The notes below the pieces were generated by a model. It did no database searches. It was not told the origin of the DNA and saw only the letters and a program-made list of their open reading frames with translations. 64,000 nt of DNA from Actinomycetota bacterium (lineage in GTDB: Bacteria; Actinomycetota; Actinomycetes; Streptosporangiales; Streptosporangiaceae): contig DAHVDE010000005.1 of the NCBI GenBank assembly GCA_027313705.1, forward strand, positions 1 through 64,000. The letters are read 5' to 3'. Shown in pieces: positions 16,991 through 24,950 of the stretch (its first letter is position 1; each line of letters starts with the position of its first letter). Both the position numbers and the translations under genes were made by a program.

Positions 16991-18637
16991 ATGGCGCTGA
17001 CCGGTGCACCCAAAGACCGCGACCTGACGCCCCTGGTCGACCTGCTGCACGGGCGGGCCTTCACCGGGCCGGCCAGGGACCAGCGGCCGGTGTACGTGGA
17101 CTTGCTGCCGCCTTGCAATGCCGCCTGCCCGGCCGGGGAGAACATCCAGGCCTGGCTGGCGCACCTGCAGGCAGGCAGGCCTGAAGAAGCCTGGCGCCAG
17201 CTCACCGCGGACAATCCGATGCCCGCCGTCCACGGCCGGGTCTGCTATCACCCGTGCGAAACCGCGTGCAACCGTACCGGCCTGGACAGCGCGGTCTCGA
17301 TTCACGCGGTCGAGCGGTTTCTCGGCGACCTGGCCATCGACCGGGGCTGGCGGTTGCGCAGGCCGGCCAGCAAGACAGGCAAGCGGGTGCTCGTGATCGG
17401 CGCGGGCCCTAGCGGGCTCTCCGCCGCCAGCCACCTTGCCATGGCCGGCCACGAGGTCGAGATCAGGGACTCGGGCGGCGAGCCAGGCGGGATGATGCGG
17501 TACGGCATCCCCGCTTACCGGCTGCCCAGGGACGTTCTCGATGCCGAGATCGCAGCGATCACCGCTCTCGGCGTCGTGATCACCTGCGGGCACCGGGTCG
17601 AGGACCTGGCCGCGGAACGGCGCGACGGCCGGTTCGACGCGGTGTTCGCGGCCGTCGGCGCGCACCTGTCCAAGCGAGTCGACATCCCGGCCAAGGACGC
17701 GGGCAGGATCGTCGATGCCCTGGCCTTCCTGCACAGCGTCGCGGAAGGCGATCGGCCGGCGATCGGCAGGCGGGTCGCGGTGTACGGAGGCGGCAACACC
17801 GCGATGGACGCGGCCAGGGTGGCCAGGCGGCTCGGCGCGGACGACGCCCTGATCGTCTACCGGCGCACTCGCGCCCAGATGCCCGCTCACGCGCAAGAGG
17901 CGGAAGACGCCGAGCAAGAAGGGGTGCGCATCAACTGGCTGCGCACCATCACCGCCTTCGACGGGCCTGAGCTGACCGTCGAGGAAATGGAACTTGACGA
18001 GCACGGGTTCCCCAGGCCTACCGGCAGGCTGGAAAACCTCGCCGCCGACACCGTGATACTGGCGCTCGGCCAGGACACCGACGCCAGCTTCCTGCGCCGG
18101 GTGCCTGGCGTGGAGTTCGAGCGGGACGGAACGGTGCGGGTGTCGCCTTCGATGATGACCGGATGCGCTGGCGTCTTCGCGGGCGGCGACATGGTACCCG
18201 CCGAGCGCACCGTCACCGTCGGCACCGGCCACGGCAAGAAGGCCGCGGCCAACATCGACGCCTGGCTGCGCGGCGCCGCGCCGCCAGGGCACGACAAGCA
18301 CCCGCTGGTGGCCCTTGACCAGATGAGCCTGTGGTATTTCGGCGACGCGGCGCGACGCGAGCAGCCGCAGGTGCCAGCGCAGTGGCGCACCAGCGGCTTC
18401 GCCGAGGTGACCGGCGGGCTCACCGAGGAACATGCGGTGTACGAGGCGGGCCGCTGCCTGTCCTGCGGCAACTGCTGCGAGTGCGACGGCTGCCTGGGTG
18501 CCTGTCCCGAGGACGCCGTCATCAAGCTCGGGCCAGGGCACCGTTACCGGTTCGACTACGACCGCTGCACCGGCTGCGGAATCTGCTACGACCAGTGCCC
18601 GGTGCACTCGATCGAGATGATCACGGAGCGTGGGTAA
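16991..18637 (+). CDS. GltD/NfnB-like NAD(P)H oxidoreductase with C-terminal ferredoxin domain
   Basis: This 548-residue iron-sulfur flavoprotein is homologous to the glutamate synthase small subunit. The N-terminal cluster-binding segment has PPCNAACPAGENIQAWL and CYHPCETACNR. Two dinucleotide folds follow: RVLVIGAGPSGLSAASHLAMAG at about 138 and VAVYGGGNTAMDAARVARR at about 264. The C-terminus carries 8-iron ferredoxin motifs CLSCGNCCECDGCLGACP and CTGCGICYDQCP. No GltB is present. The gene is coupled (TAATG) to pyruvate:ferredoxin oxidoreductase, so its likely job is electron transfer between reduced ferredoxin and NAD(P). It starts without a Shine-Dalgarno sequence downstream of a DosR-like box. 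Confidence 0.88.
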   Translation: MALTGAPKDRDLTPLVDLLHGRAFTGPARDQRPVYVDLLPPCNAACPAGENIQAWLAHLQAGRPEEAWRQLTADNPMPAVHGRVCYHPCETACNRTGLDSAVSIHAVERFLGDLAIDRGWRLRRPASKTGKRVLVIGAGPSGLSAASHLAMAGHEVEIRDSGGEPGGMMRYGIPAYRLPRDVLDAEIAAITALGVVITCGHRVEDLAAERRDGRFDAVFAAVGAHLSKRVDIPAKDAGRIVDALAFLHSVAEGDRPAIGRRVAVYGGGNTAMDAARVARRLGADDALIVYRRTRAQMPAHAQEAEDAEQEGVRINWLRTITAFDGPELTVEEMELDEHGFPRPTGRLENLAADTVILALGQDTDASFLRRVPGVEFERDGTVRVSPSMMTGCAGVFAGGDMVPAERTVTVGTGHGKKAAANIDAWLRGAAPPGHDKHPLVALDQMSLWYFGDAARREQPQVPAQWRTSGFAEVTGGLTEEHAVYEAGRCLSCGNCCECDGCLGACPEDAVIKLGPGHRYRFDYDRCTGCGICYDQCPVHSIEMITERG

Positions 18638-21600
18638 TGCGAGCCGCCGTTGACGGCAACGAGGCCGCGGCCAGCGTCGCCTACCGGCTGAACGAGGTGT
18701 GCTGCATCTATCCGATCACCCCGTCATCGCCGATGGCGGAACTGGCCGATGAGTGGTCGAGCAGGAAACGGCAGAACCTGTGGGGCACCGTCCCCGTCGT
18801 GATCGAGATGCAGAGCGAGGGGGGCGCGGCCGGTGCCCTGCACGGCGCGCTCCAGGGCGGCGCGCTCGCGACCACGTTCACCGCCTCCCAGGGCCTGCTG
18901 CTGATGATCCCGAACCTGTACAAGATCGCCGGCGAGCTGACCTCGGCGGTCATCCACGTGGCGGCCCGCTCGCTGGCCGCCCAGGGGCTGTCGATCTTCG
19001 GTGACCACAGCGACGTGATGGCGGTCAGGCAGACCGGGTTCGCGCTGCTTGCCTCGGCATCGGTGCAGGAGGCGCACGACCTGGCGCTGGTCGCGCAGGC
19101 CGCCGCGCTCCGCGGCCGGGTGCCTTTCCTGCACTTCTTCGACGGGTTCCGTACCTCACACGAGCTCAATACGATCGAGTTGCTTTCCGACGACGACCTG
19201 CGCGCGCTGGTTCCCGCCGAACTCGTCCGCGCTCACCGGGCTCGCGCCCTGTCGCCTGACCACCCGTTCATCAGGGGAACCGCGCAGAACCCTGATACCT
19301 ACTTCCAGGCCCGCGAGACGGTCAATCCTTACTATTCGGCGCTTCCAGGCATCGTGGCGAGGGAGATGAACGCGCTGGCCGCCCGCACCGGCCGGAAGTA
19401 CGAACTGGTCAGCTACGCCGGCGACCCGCAAGCGGACCGGGTGATCATCTCGATGGGCTCGGCCGCGCAGACCGTCGGCGAGACCGTGCGCTACCTGTGC
19501 GGACGCGGGGAGCGGGTCGGCGCCCTTACGGTCAGGCTGTTCCGGCCATTTCCCGCGGCGGCGCTGCTCGGCGCCTTGCCGCCGTCGGTAAGCAAGATCG
19601 CCGTACTCGACCGCACCAAGGAACCGGGATCGGCTGGCGAGCCCTTGTTCCTCGACGTGACCGCCGCCCTCGCGGACAGCAGGGACTTTTCGCCGCCAGG
19701 AAGCTTTCCGCTGATCACCGGCGGGCGATACGGGCTGTCGTCGAAGGAGCTCACCCCGGCCATGGTCCTCGGCATCTTCGCCGAGCTGGCCAGGGACGTC
19801 CCGAGGCGGCGGTTCACGATCGGGATCGAAGACGACGTGACCGGCATCAGCCTGCCCTACCGGCCAGGACTCGACATCGAGCCGCCAGGCACGGTCCGCG
19901 CCGTCTTCTTCGGACTCGGCTCTGACGGCACGGTCGGCGCGAACAAGAACACGATCAAGATCCTCGGCGCCGAGCAAGACCTGCACGCCCAGGGCTATTT
20001 CGTCTACGACTCCAAGAAGTCGGGCTCGCAGACGGTCTCGCACCTGCGTTTCGGCACGGCACCGATCCTGGCGCCCTACCTGGTGGAGCAGGCCGGCTTT
20101 GTCGGCTGCCACCATTTCGGCCTGCTCGACCGGGTGGACGTGCTCGGCCGTGCCGCGCCGGGCGCAACCTTGCTGCTTGACTGCCCGGCGCCGCCTGAGG
20201 CGGTGTGGGACGCGCTGCCCCGGCCGGTCCAGGAGAAGATCATCGCCAAGCAGGTCAGCGTCTACGCCATCAACGCCAGCCAGATCGCCCGCGAGGCCGG
20301 CCTGCCAGGCCGGACCAACACCGTGCTTCAGACCTGCTTCTTCGCCATCTCGGGCGTGCTGGCGCGTGACCAGGCAATCGCGAAGATCAAGGACTCGATC
20401 ACCAGGACTTATGCCAGGCGCGGCGCCGAGGTGGTCAGGCGCAACCACGACGCCGTGGACCGCGCGCTCGACGGGCTGCACAAGATAGCGGTTCCCGGCC
20501 TGGTGACCTCGGTCAGGGAACTGCCGCCCGCCGTGCCTGCTACCGCGCCCGCGTTCGTGCGCGAGGTGACCGCGCAGATGCTGGCCGGCCGGGGCGACGA
20601 ACTGCCGGTCAGCGCGCTGCCCGCCGACGGGACCTATCCGAGCGGCACCGCCGCCTACGAGAAGCGCAACGTCAGCGACCTGGTCGCCTGCTGGGAGCCC
20701 GATCTGTGCATCCAGTGCGGCAACTGCAGCTTCGTCTGCCCGCACGCCGTGATCAGGTCGACCTACTACGACAAGGAACTGCTCGCCGGAGCCCCCGCGG
20801 GCTTCCAGTCCGCGCCTTTGGACGCGCGCGGGCTGCCAGACACCAGGTACACGCTCCAGGTGTACGCGGAGGACTGCACCGGCTGTGAACTGTGCGTGCA
20901 GGCGTGCCCGGTATCGGCGCCTGGCGGCGGCCGCAAGGCGATCAACCTGAAGGAACGGCCGCCGATCGTGGAAGCGGCCAGGGAGAACATCGCCTTCTTC
21001 GAAACCCTGCCGGTCGCCGACCGGTCCAGGGTAGATTTCGGCACGGTTCGGGGCACTCAGTTCCTCCAGCCGCTCTTCGAGTTCTCCGGCGCCTGCGCGG
21101 GCTGCGGCGAGACGCCCTACCTGAAGCTGCTCTCCCAGCTTTTCGGCGACCGGCTGCTAGTGGCCAACGCCACCGGATGCTCCTCCATCTACGGCGGCAA
21201 CCTGCCGACCACGCCGTGGACCTTCAACAGCGAAGGCCGGGGTCCTGCCTGGTCGAACTCGCTGTTCGAGGACAACGCCGAGTTCGGCCTCGGGTTCAGG
21301 CTGGCCGCCGACCGGCACGCGGAGATCGCGAGGACCAGGCTGGCCGAGCTAGGCGACCAGGTCGGCGCCGGGCTGGCCGCCGAGATCCTGGCCGCTCCGC
21401 AGCTGCGCGAGTCGGAGTTGCGTGACCAGCGTGACCGGGTCGCCGAGCTCAAGCGCCGCCTCGATGACCTGCGAGATCTCGGCCAGCCCGTGGCTGACCT
21501 GCTCAGCGTGGCCGACCATCTGGTGCGGCGGAGCGTCTGGATCGTCGGCGGTGACGGCTGGGCTTATGACATCGGGGCAGGCGGCCTGGACCACGTGCTG

Positions 21601-22218
21601 GCCAGCGGGCGGGACGTGAACGTGCTCGTGCTTGATACCGAGGTCTATTCGAACACCGGCGGGCAGGCATCCAAGGCCACGCCGCTCGGCGCGGTCGCCA
21701 AGTTCGCGGCGGCAGGCAAGACCATGCCGAAGAAGGACCTGGCGCTGCAGGCCATCGCCTACGGGTACGTCTACGTCGCCAGGGTCGCCATGGGCGCCGA
21801 CCCGCAGCAGACCCTGCGCGCGTTCCGCGAAGCCGAGGCTTACGAAGGTCCGTCGCTTGTCATCGCCTACAGCCACTGCATCGCGCACGGCATCGAGATG
21901 CGCGACGGCCTTGACCAGCAGTACCGGGCAGTGGCCAGCGGCTACTGGCCGCTGATGCGCTACGACCCCGTGCTGCGCACCCGAGGAGACAACCCGTTCC
22001 TGCTCGATTCGCGAAGGCCGCGCATCCCGCTGGCCGACTACACCGGCAGGGAGCTTAGGTACCGCGCCCTGGCCACCAGCGACCCGGCCGAAGCCGAGCG
22101 GCTCGGGCTGCTCGCGCAGCAGGCCGCCGACCAGCGCTGGGACGTCTACGAGGAGATGGCAGGGCGCGGTCCGGCCAGTTTCCAGGCCGATGCGAGGAAG
22201 GCTGGCCAGAGCCGATGA
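18637..22218 (+). CDS. nifJ: Pyruvate:ferredoxin (flavodoxin) oxidoreductase, single-chain
   Basis: This 1193-residue fused enzyme converts pyruvate + CoA + oxidised ferredoxin to acetyl-CoA + CO2 + reduced ferredoxin. The N-terminal domain I has EVCCIYPITPSSPMAE, then domains II and III (GLGSDGTVGANKNTIKIL). A 2x4Fe-4S ferredoxin domain follows (CIQCGNCSFVCPHAV, CTGCELCVQACPVSAP). The C-terminal TPP domain contains GDGWAYDIGAGGLDHVL and the Mg/TPP site NVLVLDTEVYSNTGGQASKATP. All domains and cysteines are intact. The enzyme is oxygen-sensitive and typical of anaerobes. Its ATG overlaps the upstream stop by 1 nt and its end overlaps the next gene by 4 bp, indicating one operon. Confidence 0.97.
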   Translation: MRAAVDGNEAAASVAYRLNEVCCIYPITPSSPMAELADEWSSRKRQNLWGTVPVVIEMQSEGGAAGALHGALQGGALATTFTASQGLLLMIPNLYKIAGELTSAVIHVAARSLAAQGLSIFGDHSDVMAVRQTGFALLASASVQEAHDLALVAQAAALRGRVPFLHFFDGFRTSHELNTIELLSDDDLRALVPAELVRAHRARALSPDHPFIRGTAQNPDTYFQARETVNPYYSALPGIVAREMNALAARTGRKYELVSYAGDPQADRVIISMGSAAQTVGETVRYLCGRGERVGALTVRLFRPFPAAALLGALPPSVSKIAVLDRTKEPGSAGEPLFLDVTAALADSRDFSPPGSFPLITGGRYGLSSKELTPAMVLGIFAELARDVPRRRFTIGIEDDVTGISLPYRPGLDIEPPGTVRAVFFGLGSDGTVGANKNTIKILGAEQDLHAQGYFVYDSKKSGSQTVSHLRFGTAPILAPYLVEQAGFVGCHHFGLLDRVDVLGRAAPGATLLLDCPAPPEAVWDALPRPVQEKIIAKQVSVYAINASQIAREAGLPGRTNTVLQTCFFAISGVLARDQAIAKIKDSITRTYARRGAEVVRRNHDAVDRALDGLHKIAVPGLVTSVRELPPAVPATAPAFVREVTAQMLAGRGDELPVSALPADGTYPSGTAAYEKRNVSDLVACWEPDLCIQCGNCSFVCPHAVIRSTYYDKELLAGAPAGFQSAPLDARGLPDTRYTLQVYAEDCTGCELCVQACPVSAPGGGRKAINLKERPPIVEAARENIAFFETLPVADRSRVDFGTVRGTQFLQPLFEFSGACAGCGETPYLKLLSQLFGDRLLVANATGCSSIYGGNLPTTPWTFNSEGRGPAWSNSLFEDNAEFGLGFRLAADRHAEIARTRLAELGDQVGAGLAAEILAAPQLRESELRDQRDRVAELKRRLDDLRDLGQPVADLLSVADHLVRRSVWIVGGDGWAYDIGAGGLDHVLASGRDVNVLVLDTEVYSNTGGQASKATPLGAVAKFAAAGKTMPKKDLALQAIAYGYVYVARVAMGADPQQTLRAFREAEAYEGPSLVIAYSHCIAHGIEMRDGLDQQYRAVASGYWPLMRYDPVLRTRGDNPFLLDSRRPRIPLADYTGRELRYRALATSDPAEAERLGLLAQQAADQRWDVYEEMAGRGPASFQADARKAGQSR

Positions 22219-23222
22219 ACCTCACGACCAGGTACCTGGGCCTCGAGCTGCGCAACCCGCTGGTTGCCTCTGCGTCACCGCTGTCGAACACGCTGGCGGG
22301 CATCCGCCAGCTTGCCTCCGCTGGTGTCGGCGCGATCGTGCTCTACTCGCTGTTCGAGGAGCAGGTACGGCGCCAGGCCGAGGAGGACGCGGCACTGGCG
22401 CGGGCGGGAACGGAGAGCTTCGCCGAGTCCCTGACCTACTTTCCTGACACGGCAGGCGATGACCTGGGTCCCCGGCACTATCTCAGCCTGCTTGAACGGG
22501 CCGCGGCCGCAGTGGACATCCCCGTGATCGCGAGCCTCAGCGCGGTCAGCGCCGGCGGGTGGACCGGCTACGCGTCGGCACTCGAGCGGGCCGGCGCCGC
22601 GGCGATCGAGCTGAACATCTATCACCCGTTCGGCAGTGCCCGGCAGGCGGGGCGCGATATCGAGCAGCGTCACATCGAGATACTCGCGGCGGTCAAGCAA
22701 GTGGTCAGCGTGCCAGTCGCGGTCAAGCTACACCCGTACTTCAGCTCGGTAGGTGAGTTCGCGCGACGGCTCGAGGATGCCGGGGCCGACGGGCTCGTCC
22801 TGTTCAACCGGTTCCTGCAGCCGGACATCGATCCGGAAACCCTGACCGTCACGGCCGGGTTCGGCTTGTCGAGCCCAGCCGAGGCGCGCCTGCCCAGGGC
22901 CTGGATCGCGTTGCTTTCCGGTCGGCTGCGCGCCTCGCTCGCGGCCACCACGGGGGTGTACGACGCCGTCGACGTGGCCACGTACCTGCTGGCGGGCGCC
23001 GATGTGGTGATGACCGCGTCGGCACTGATCAGGCACGGGCCAGCCTACGCCGCCGCGATGCTCGACGGGCTTTGCGCCTGGATGTCGCGCAAGGGTTTCG
23101 CCGGCGTGCCCGAGTTCCGCGGCCTGATGCGCGTCCCGCTCGGCGTCGACGAGCAGGCGGTCGAGCGCGCGGGCTACGTGTCGTTCCTGCAAGAAGCCAA
23201 CCGCGGGCTCGGCCCGTGGTGA
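22215..23222 (+). CDS. Dihydroorotate dehydrogenase-like FMN protein
   Basis: This 335-residue TIM-barrel flavoprotein resembles class 1 dihydroorotate dehydrogenase (opening LTTRYLGLELRNPLVASASPLS). Later segments AAIELNIYHP, VAVKLHPYFSSV and GADGLVLFNRF match strand ends that hold FMN and substrate. The usual DHODH phosphate-binding and active-site details are altered, so pyrimidine synthesis is not its likely role. Such DHODH-like genes often sit next to nifJ. The start overlaps the nifJ stop (ATGA). A redox partner or accessory role for the pyruvate oxidoreductase is inferred from this coupling. Confidence 0.85.
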   Translation: MNLTTRYLGLELRNPLVASASPLSNTLAGIRQLASAGVGAIVLYSLFEEQVRRQAEEDAALARAGTESFAESLTYFPDTAGDDLGPRHYLSLLERAAAAVDIPVIASLSAVSAGGWTGYASALERAGAAAIELNIYHPFGSARQAGRDIEQRHIEILAAVKQVVSVPVAVKLHPYFSSVGEFARRLEDAGADGLVLFNRFLQPDIDPETLTVTAGFGLSSPAEARLPRAWIALLSGRLRASLAATTGVYDAVDVATYLLAGADVVMTASALIRHGPAYAAAMLDGLCAWMSRKGFAGVPEFRGLMRVPLGVDEQAVERAGYVSFLQEANRGLGPW

Positions 23223-23270
23223 TCAGTACCGTGGCTTGCGGTAAACCCGCAGCCGGATGAGGAGATCTCG

Positions 23271-24290
23271 ATGAGCGTCTTCGATTCGCCGTCCGATGTC
23301 TTGCCTGATCAGGCAAGCAGCCCAGAGGAAATCGCCAGGTTCGTCGTCGAGGCGGCGATCAACGCGCCTTCGGTCAATAACACCCAGCCATGGTGGTTTT
23401 ATGGCATTGACCGCGAGATCGGGATGCATGCCGACACCGAGCGCAGTCTGCCGGTCGCCGACCCTGACGGCAGGGAAATGATGATCAGCTGCGGCGCGGC
23501 GCTCTTCACCGCCAGGGTCGCGCTCCGCTATCTGGGGGTCGTCCCGAAGGTGCGGGTGCTGCCCGAGCAGGATCTGCCCACCCTGGTGGCCAAGATCAAC
23601 TGGTCGGAGAGCGTACCCGCGGTCGGCTACGAGCGGGAACTGTTCGCCGCGGTACCCAGGCGGCACACCCACAGAGGCGGCTTCGGCCCCGAGCCGCTCC
23701 CGGCGGGCGCGCTAGCCGCGCTGCAGATCGAAGCGGCGAAGGAAGGCGCCAAGCTCCTCGTCCTGGCCGGGGAAGATCAGCGAGACGCCCTCGCCGCCGT
23801 GGTCGAGGCAGGCGACTACGCGCTGAGGCATGACGAGGCCCGCGCCCGCGAGCAGGCTCACTGGGGCACTGGGCCAGGGAGCAGGCGACGTGACGGAGTG
23901 CCGCCGAGTGCCTACCCGGCCAGGCAGGCGAGGATCGAGCCGAACTTCCCGGCCAGGGATTTCGCGCACGGCCACGACTGGGGCCTGCCGCCGGACAGCG
24001 GCGATCATCTGGCCAGGTCAGCGGGCATCGTCACGGTGCTGACGACTAGCTCGGACCGGCCGCATGACTGGATCAGCGCCGGGCAGGCGCTGCAGCGAGT
24101 CCTGCTCTTTGCGGCCAGCAGCGGACTGGCGGCCGCCTTGCACAGCCAGCCGCTCGAGGTGCCGCAGTTGCGCGACTTCAGCAAGGTCCACCTCTGCGAC
24201 GGCGCGTACCCGCAGATGGTGCTGAGGTTCGGCGCCGCCGGCCAGACCGGGGCCAGCGTCCGCCGGCCAGTGCAGGACGTGCTGCTCTAG
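23271..24290 (+). CDS. Acg-family nitroreductase-like flavoprotein
   Basis: This 339-residue protein matches the actinobacterial Acg/Rv3131/Rv3127 group, double-length nitroreductase-fold proteins induced by DosR in mycobacteria. Seen are EIARFVVEAAINAPSVNNTQPWWF at the N-terminus, DREMMISCGAALFTARVALRYLG-like packing (GREMMISCGAAL), and AVPRRHTHRGGF. The C-terminal half has LLFAASSGLAAALHSQPLEV. Mycobacterial Acg is thought to bind FMN without reducing nitro compounds and may store flavin. It starts 48 bp after the DHODH-like gene with GAGGAG 6 nt upstream, so it probably belongs to the nifJ operon. Confidence 0.88.
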   Translation: MSVFDSPSDVLPDQASSPEEIARFVVEAAINAPSVNNTQPWWFYGIDREIGMHADTERSLPVADPDGREMMISCGAALFTARVALRYLGVVPKVRVLPEQDLPTLVAKINWSESVPAVGYERELFAAVPRRHTHRGGFGPEPLPAGALAALQIEAAKEGAKLLVLAGEDQRDALAAVVEAGDYALRHDEARAREQAHWGTGPGSRRRDGVPPSAYPARQARIEPNFPARDFAHGHDWGLPPDSGDHLARSAGIVTVLTTSSDRPHDWISAGQALQRVLLFAASSGLAAALHSQPLEVPQLRDFSKVHLCDGAYPQMVLRFGAAGQTGASVRRPVQDVLL

Positions 24291-24304
24291 CGGCGCAAGC
24301 GCGC

Positions 24305-24339
24305 GTGCCCCCCGCGACCGCAGTGCCTGCGGGGGGCAC
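24305..24339. terminator. Bidirectional hairpin between nitroreductase and Usp genes
   Basis: Arms GTGCCCCCCGC (24305–24315) and GCGGGGGGCAC (24329–24339) are perfectly complementary. They lie between two convergent genes that end at 24290 and 24363. Confidence 0.75.
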
Positions 24340-24362
24340 TCAGGCCGGACCGCCGAGGCCGG

Positions 24363-24797
24363 CTATGGCACGACAACGATCGGGCACTTCGCGTGGTGCG
24401 TCACCTGGCTGCTTACCGACCCGAGCCGCAGCTTGGCGAAGCCGCCGTGGCCCCGTGCCCCCACCGCAAGCAGGTCAGCGTCGCTCGACGCCTCGATGAG
24501 TTCCCTGGCGGCCGATCCGCTGACCGCCATGACCGTGACAGGGGGAACCTCCTCGCCGGTCAGTGCCAGTTCGCTCCTGGCCTTGGCGATCGCCTCTTCC
24601 GCGACCTCGCGGGCACGGTCGAGCGAGGTCTCGTCGGCGGCCGGTGCGTGGCCGGCCGGTGCGTGGGCGGCAGGTACGTGATGACTGACTGACAGCACCG
24701 TCAGGCCCGTGCGCATCACCGTCGCCTCCCTCATTGCCCAGGTAAGTGCCTTCTGGGAGCCTTCAGACCCGTCGACTCCCACGATGATTCCCTGCAT
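24363..24797 (-). CDS. Universal stress protein (UspA family), single domain
   Basis: This 144-residue Usp domain opens with IIVGVDGSEGSQKALTWAMREA. It has the ATP-binding signature GARGHGGFAKLRLGSVSSQVTHHAKCPIVVV (G-x2-G-x9-GS). An insertion of repeated HAPAGHAPAAD-like residues sits after the second strand. ATG at 24797 has GAAGGAG 6 nt upstream. It is divergent from the GNAT–acyl-CoA synthetase gene and shares a DosR-like box with it. Several mycobacterial Usp proteins belong to the DosR regulon. Confidence 0.93.
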   Translation of the reverse strand: MQGIIVGVDGSEGSQKALTWAMREATVMRTGLTVLSVSHHVPAAHAPAGHAPAADETSLDRAREVAEEAIAKARSELALTGEEVPPVTVMAVSGSAARELIEASSDADLLAVGARGHGGFAKLRLGSVSSQVTHHAKCPIVVVP

Positions 24798-24878
24798 CGC
24801 TAGCTCCTTCACTCGCGGCCGGCCGGCGCTGCGGCGGCACCTAGGTACAGCTTTCGCCGGCCAGGGAGGGACAGGCAG

Positions 24879-24892
24879 GGGCCGAAGGTCCC
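24879..24892. promoter_or_regulatory. DosR/DevR-like box in Usp–synthetase divergent region
   Basis: GGGCCGAAGGTCCC is the core of a 21-bp inverted repeat (24875–24895, GCAGGG… to …CCCTGC) with one mismatch. It is the most symmetrical of the boxes here. It lies 58 nt before the ATG at 24951 and 81 nt before the Usp ATG at 24797, so it can serve both. Confidence 0.7.
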
Positions 24893-24950
24893 TGCGGCCA
24901 GGGACGGACTGCTCCTGCCCGCGCTGGCCGCGGCGGGGCACCCTTGACCT

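Noticed and set aside
16985-18607. A 540-codon open frame on the minus strand opposite the GltD/NfnB-like gene
   Set aside because: The plus-strand product has clear flavin and ferredoxin motifs; the antisense product is Arg/Gly/His-rich with no fold signal.
19156-20745. A 529-codon open frame on the minus strand opposite nifJ
   Set aside because: It is a mirror of the nifJ coding frame; composition is typical of a shadow frame.
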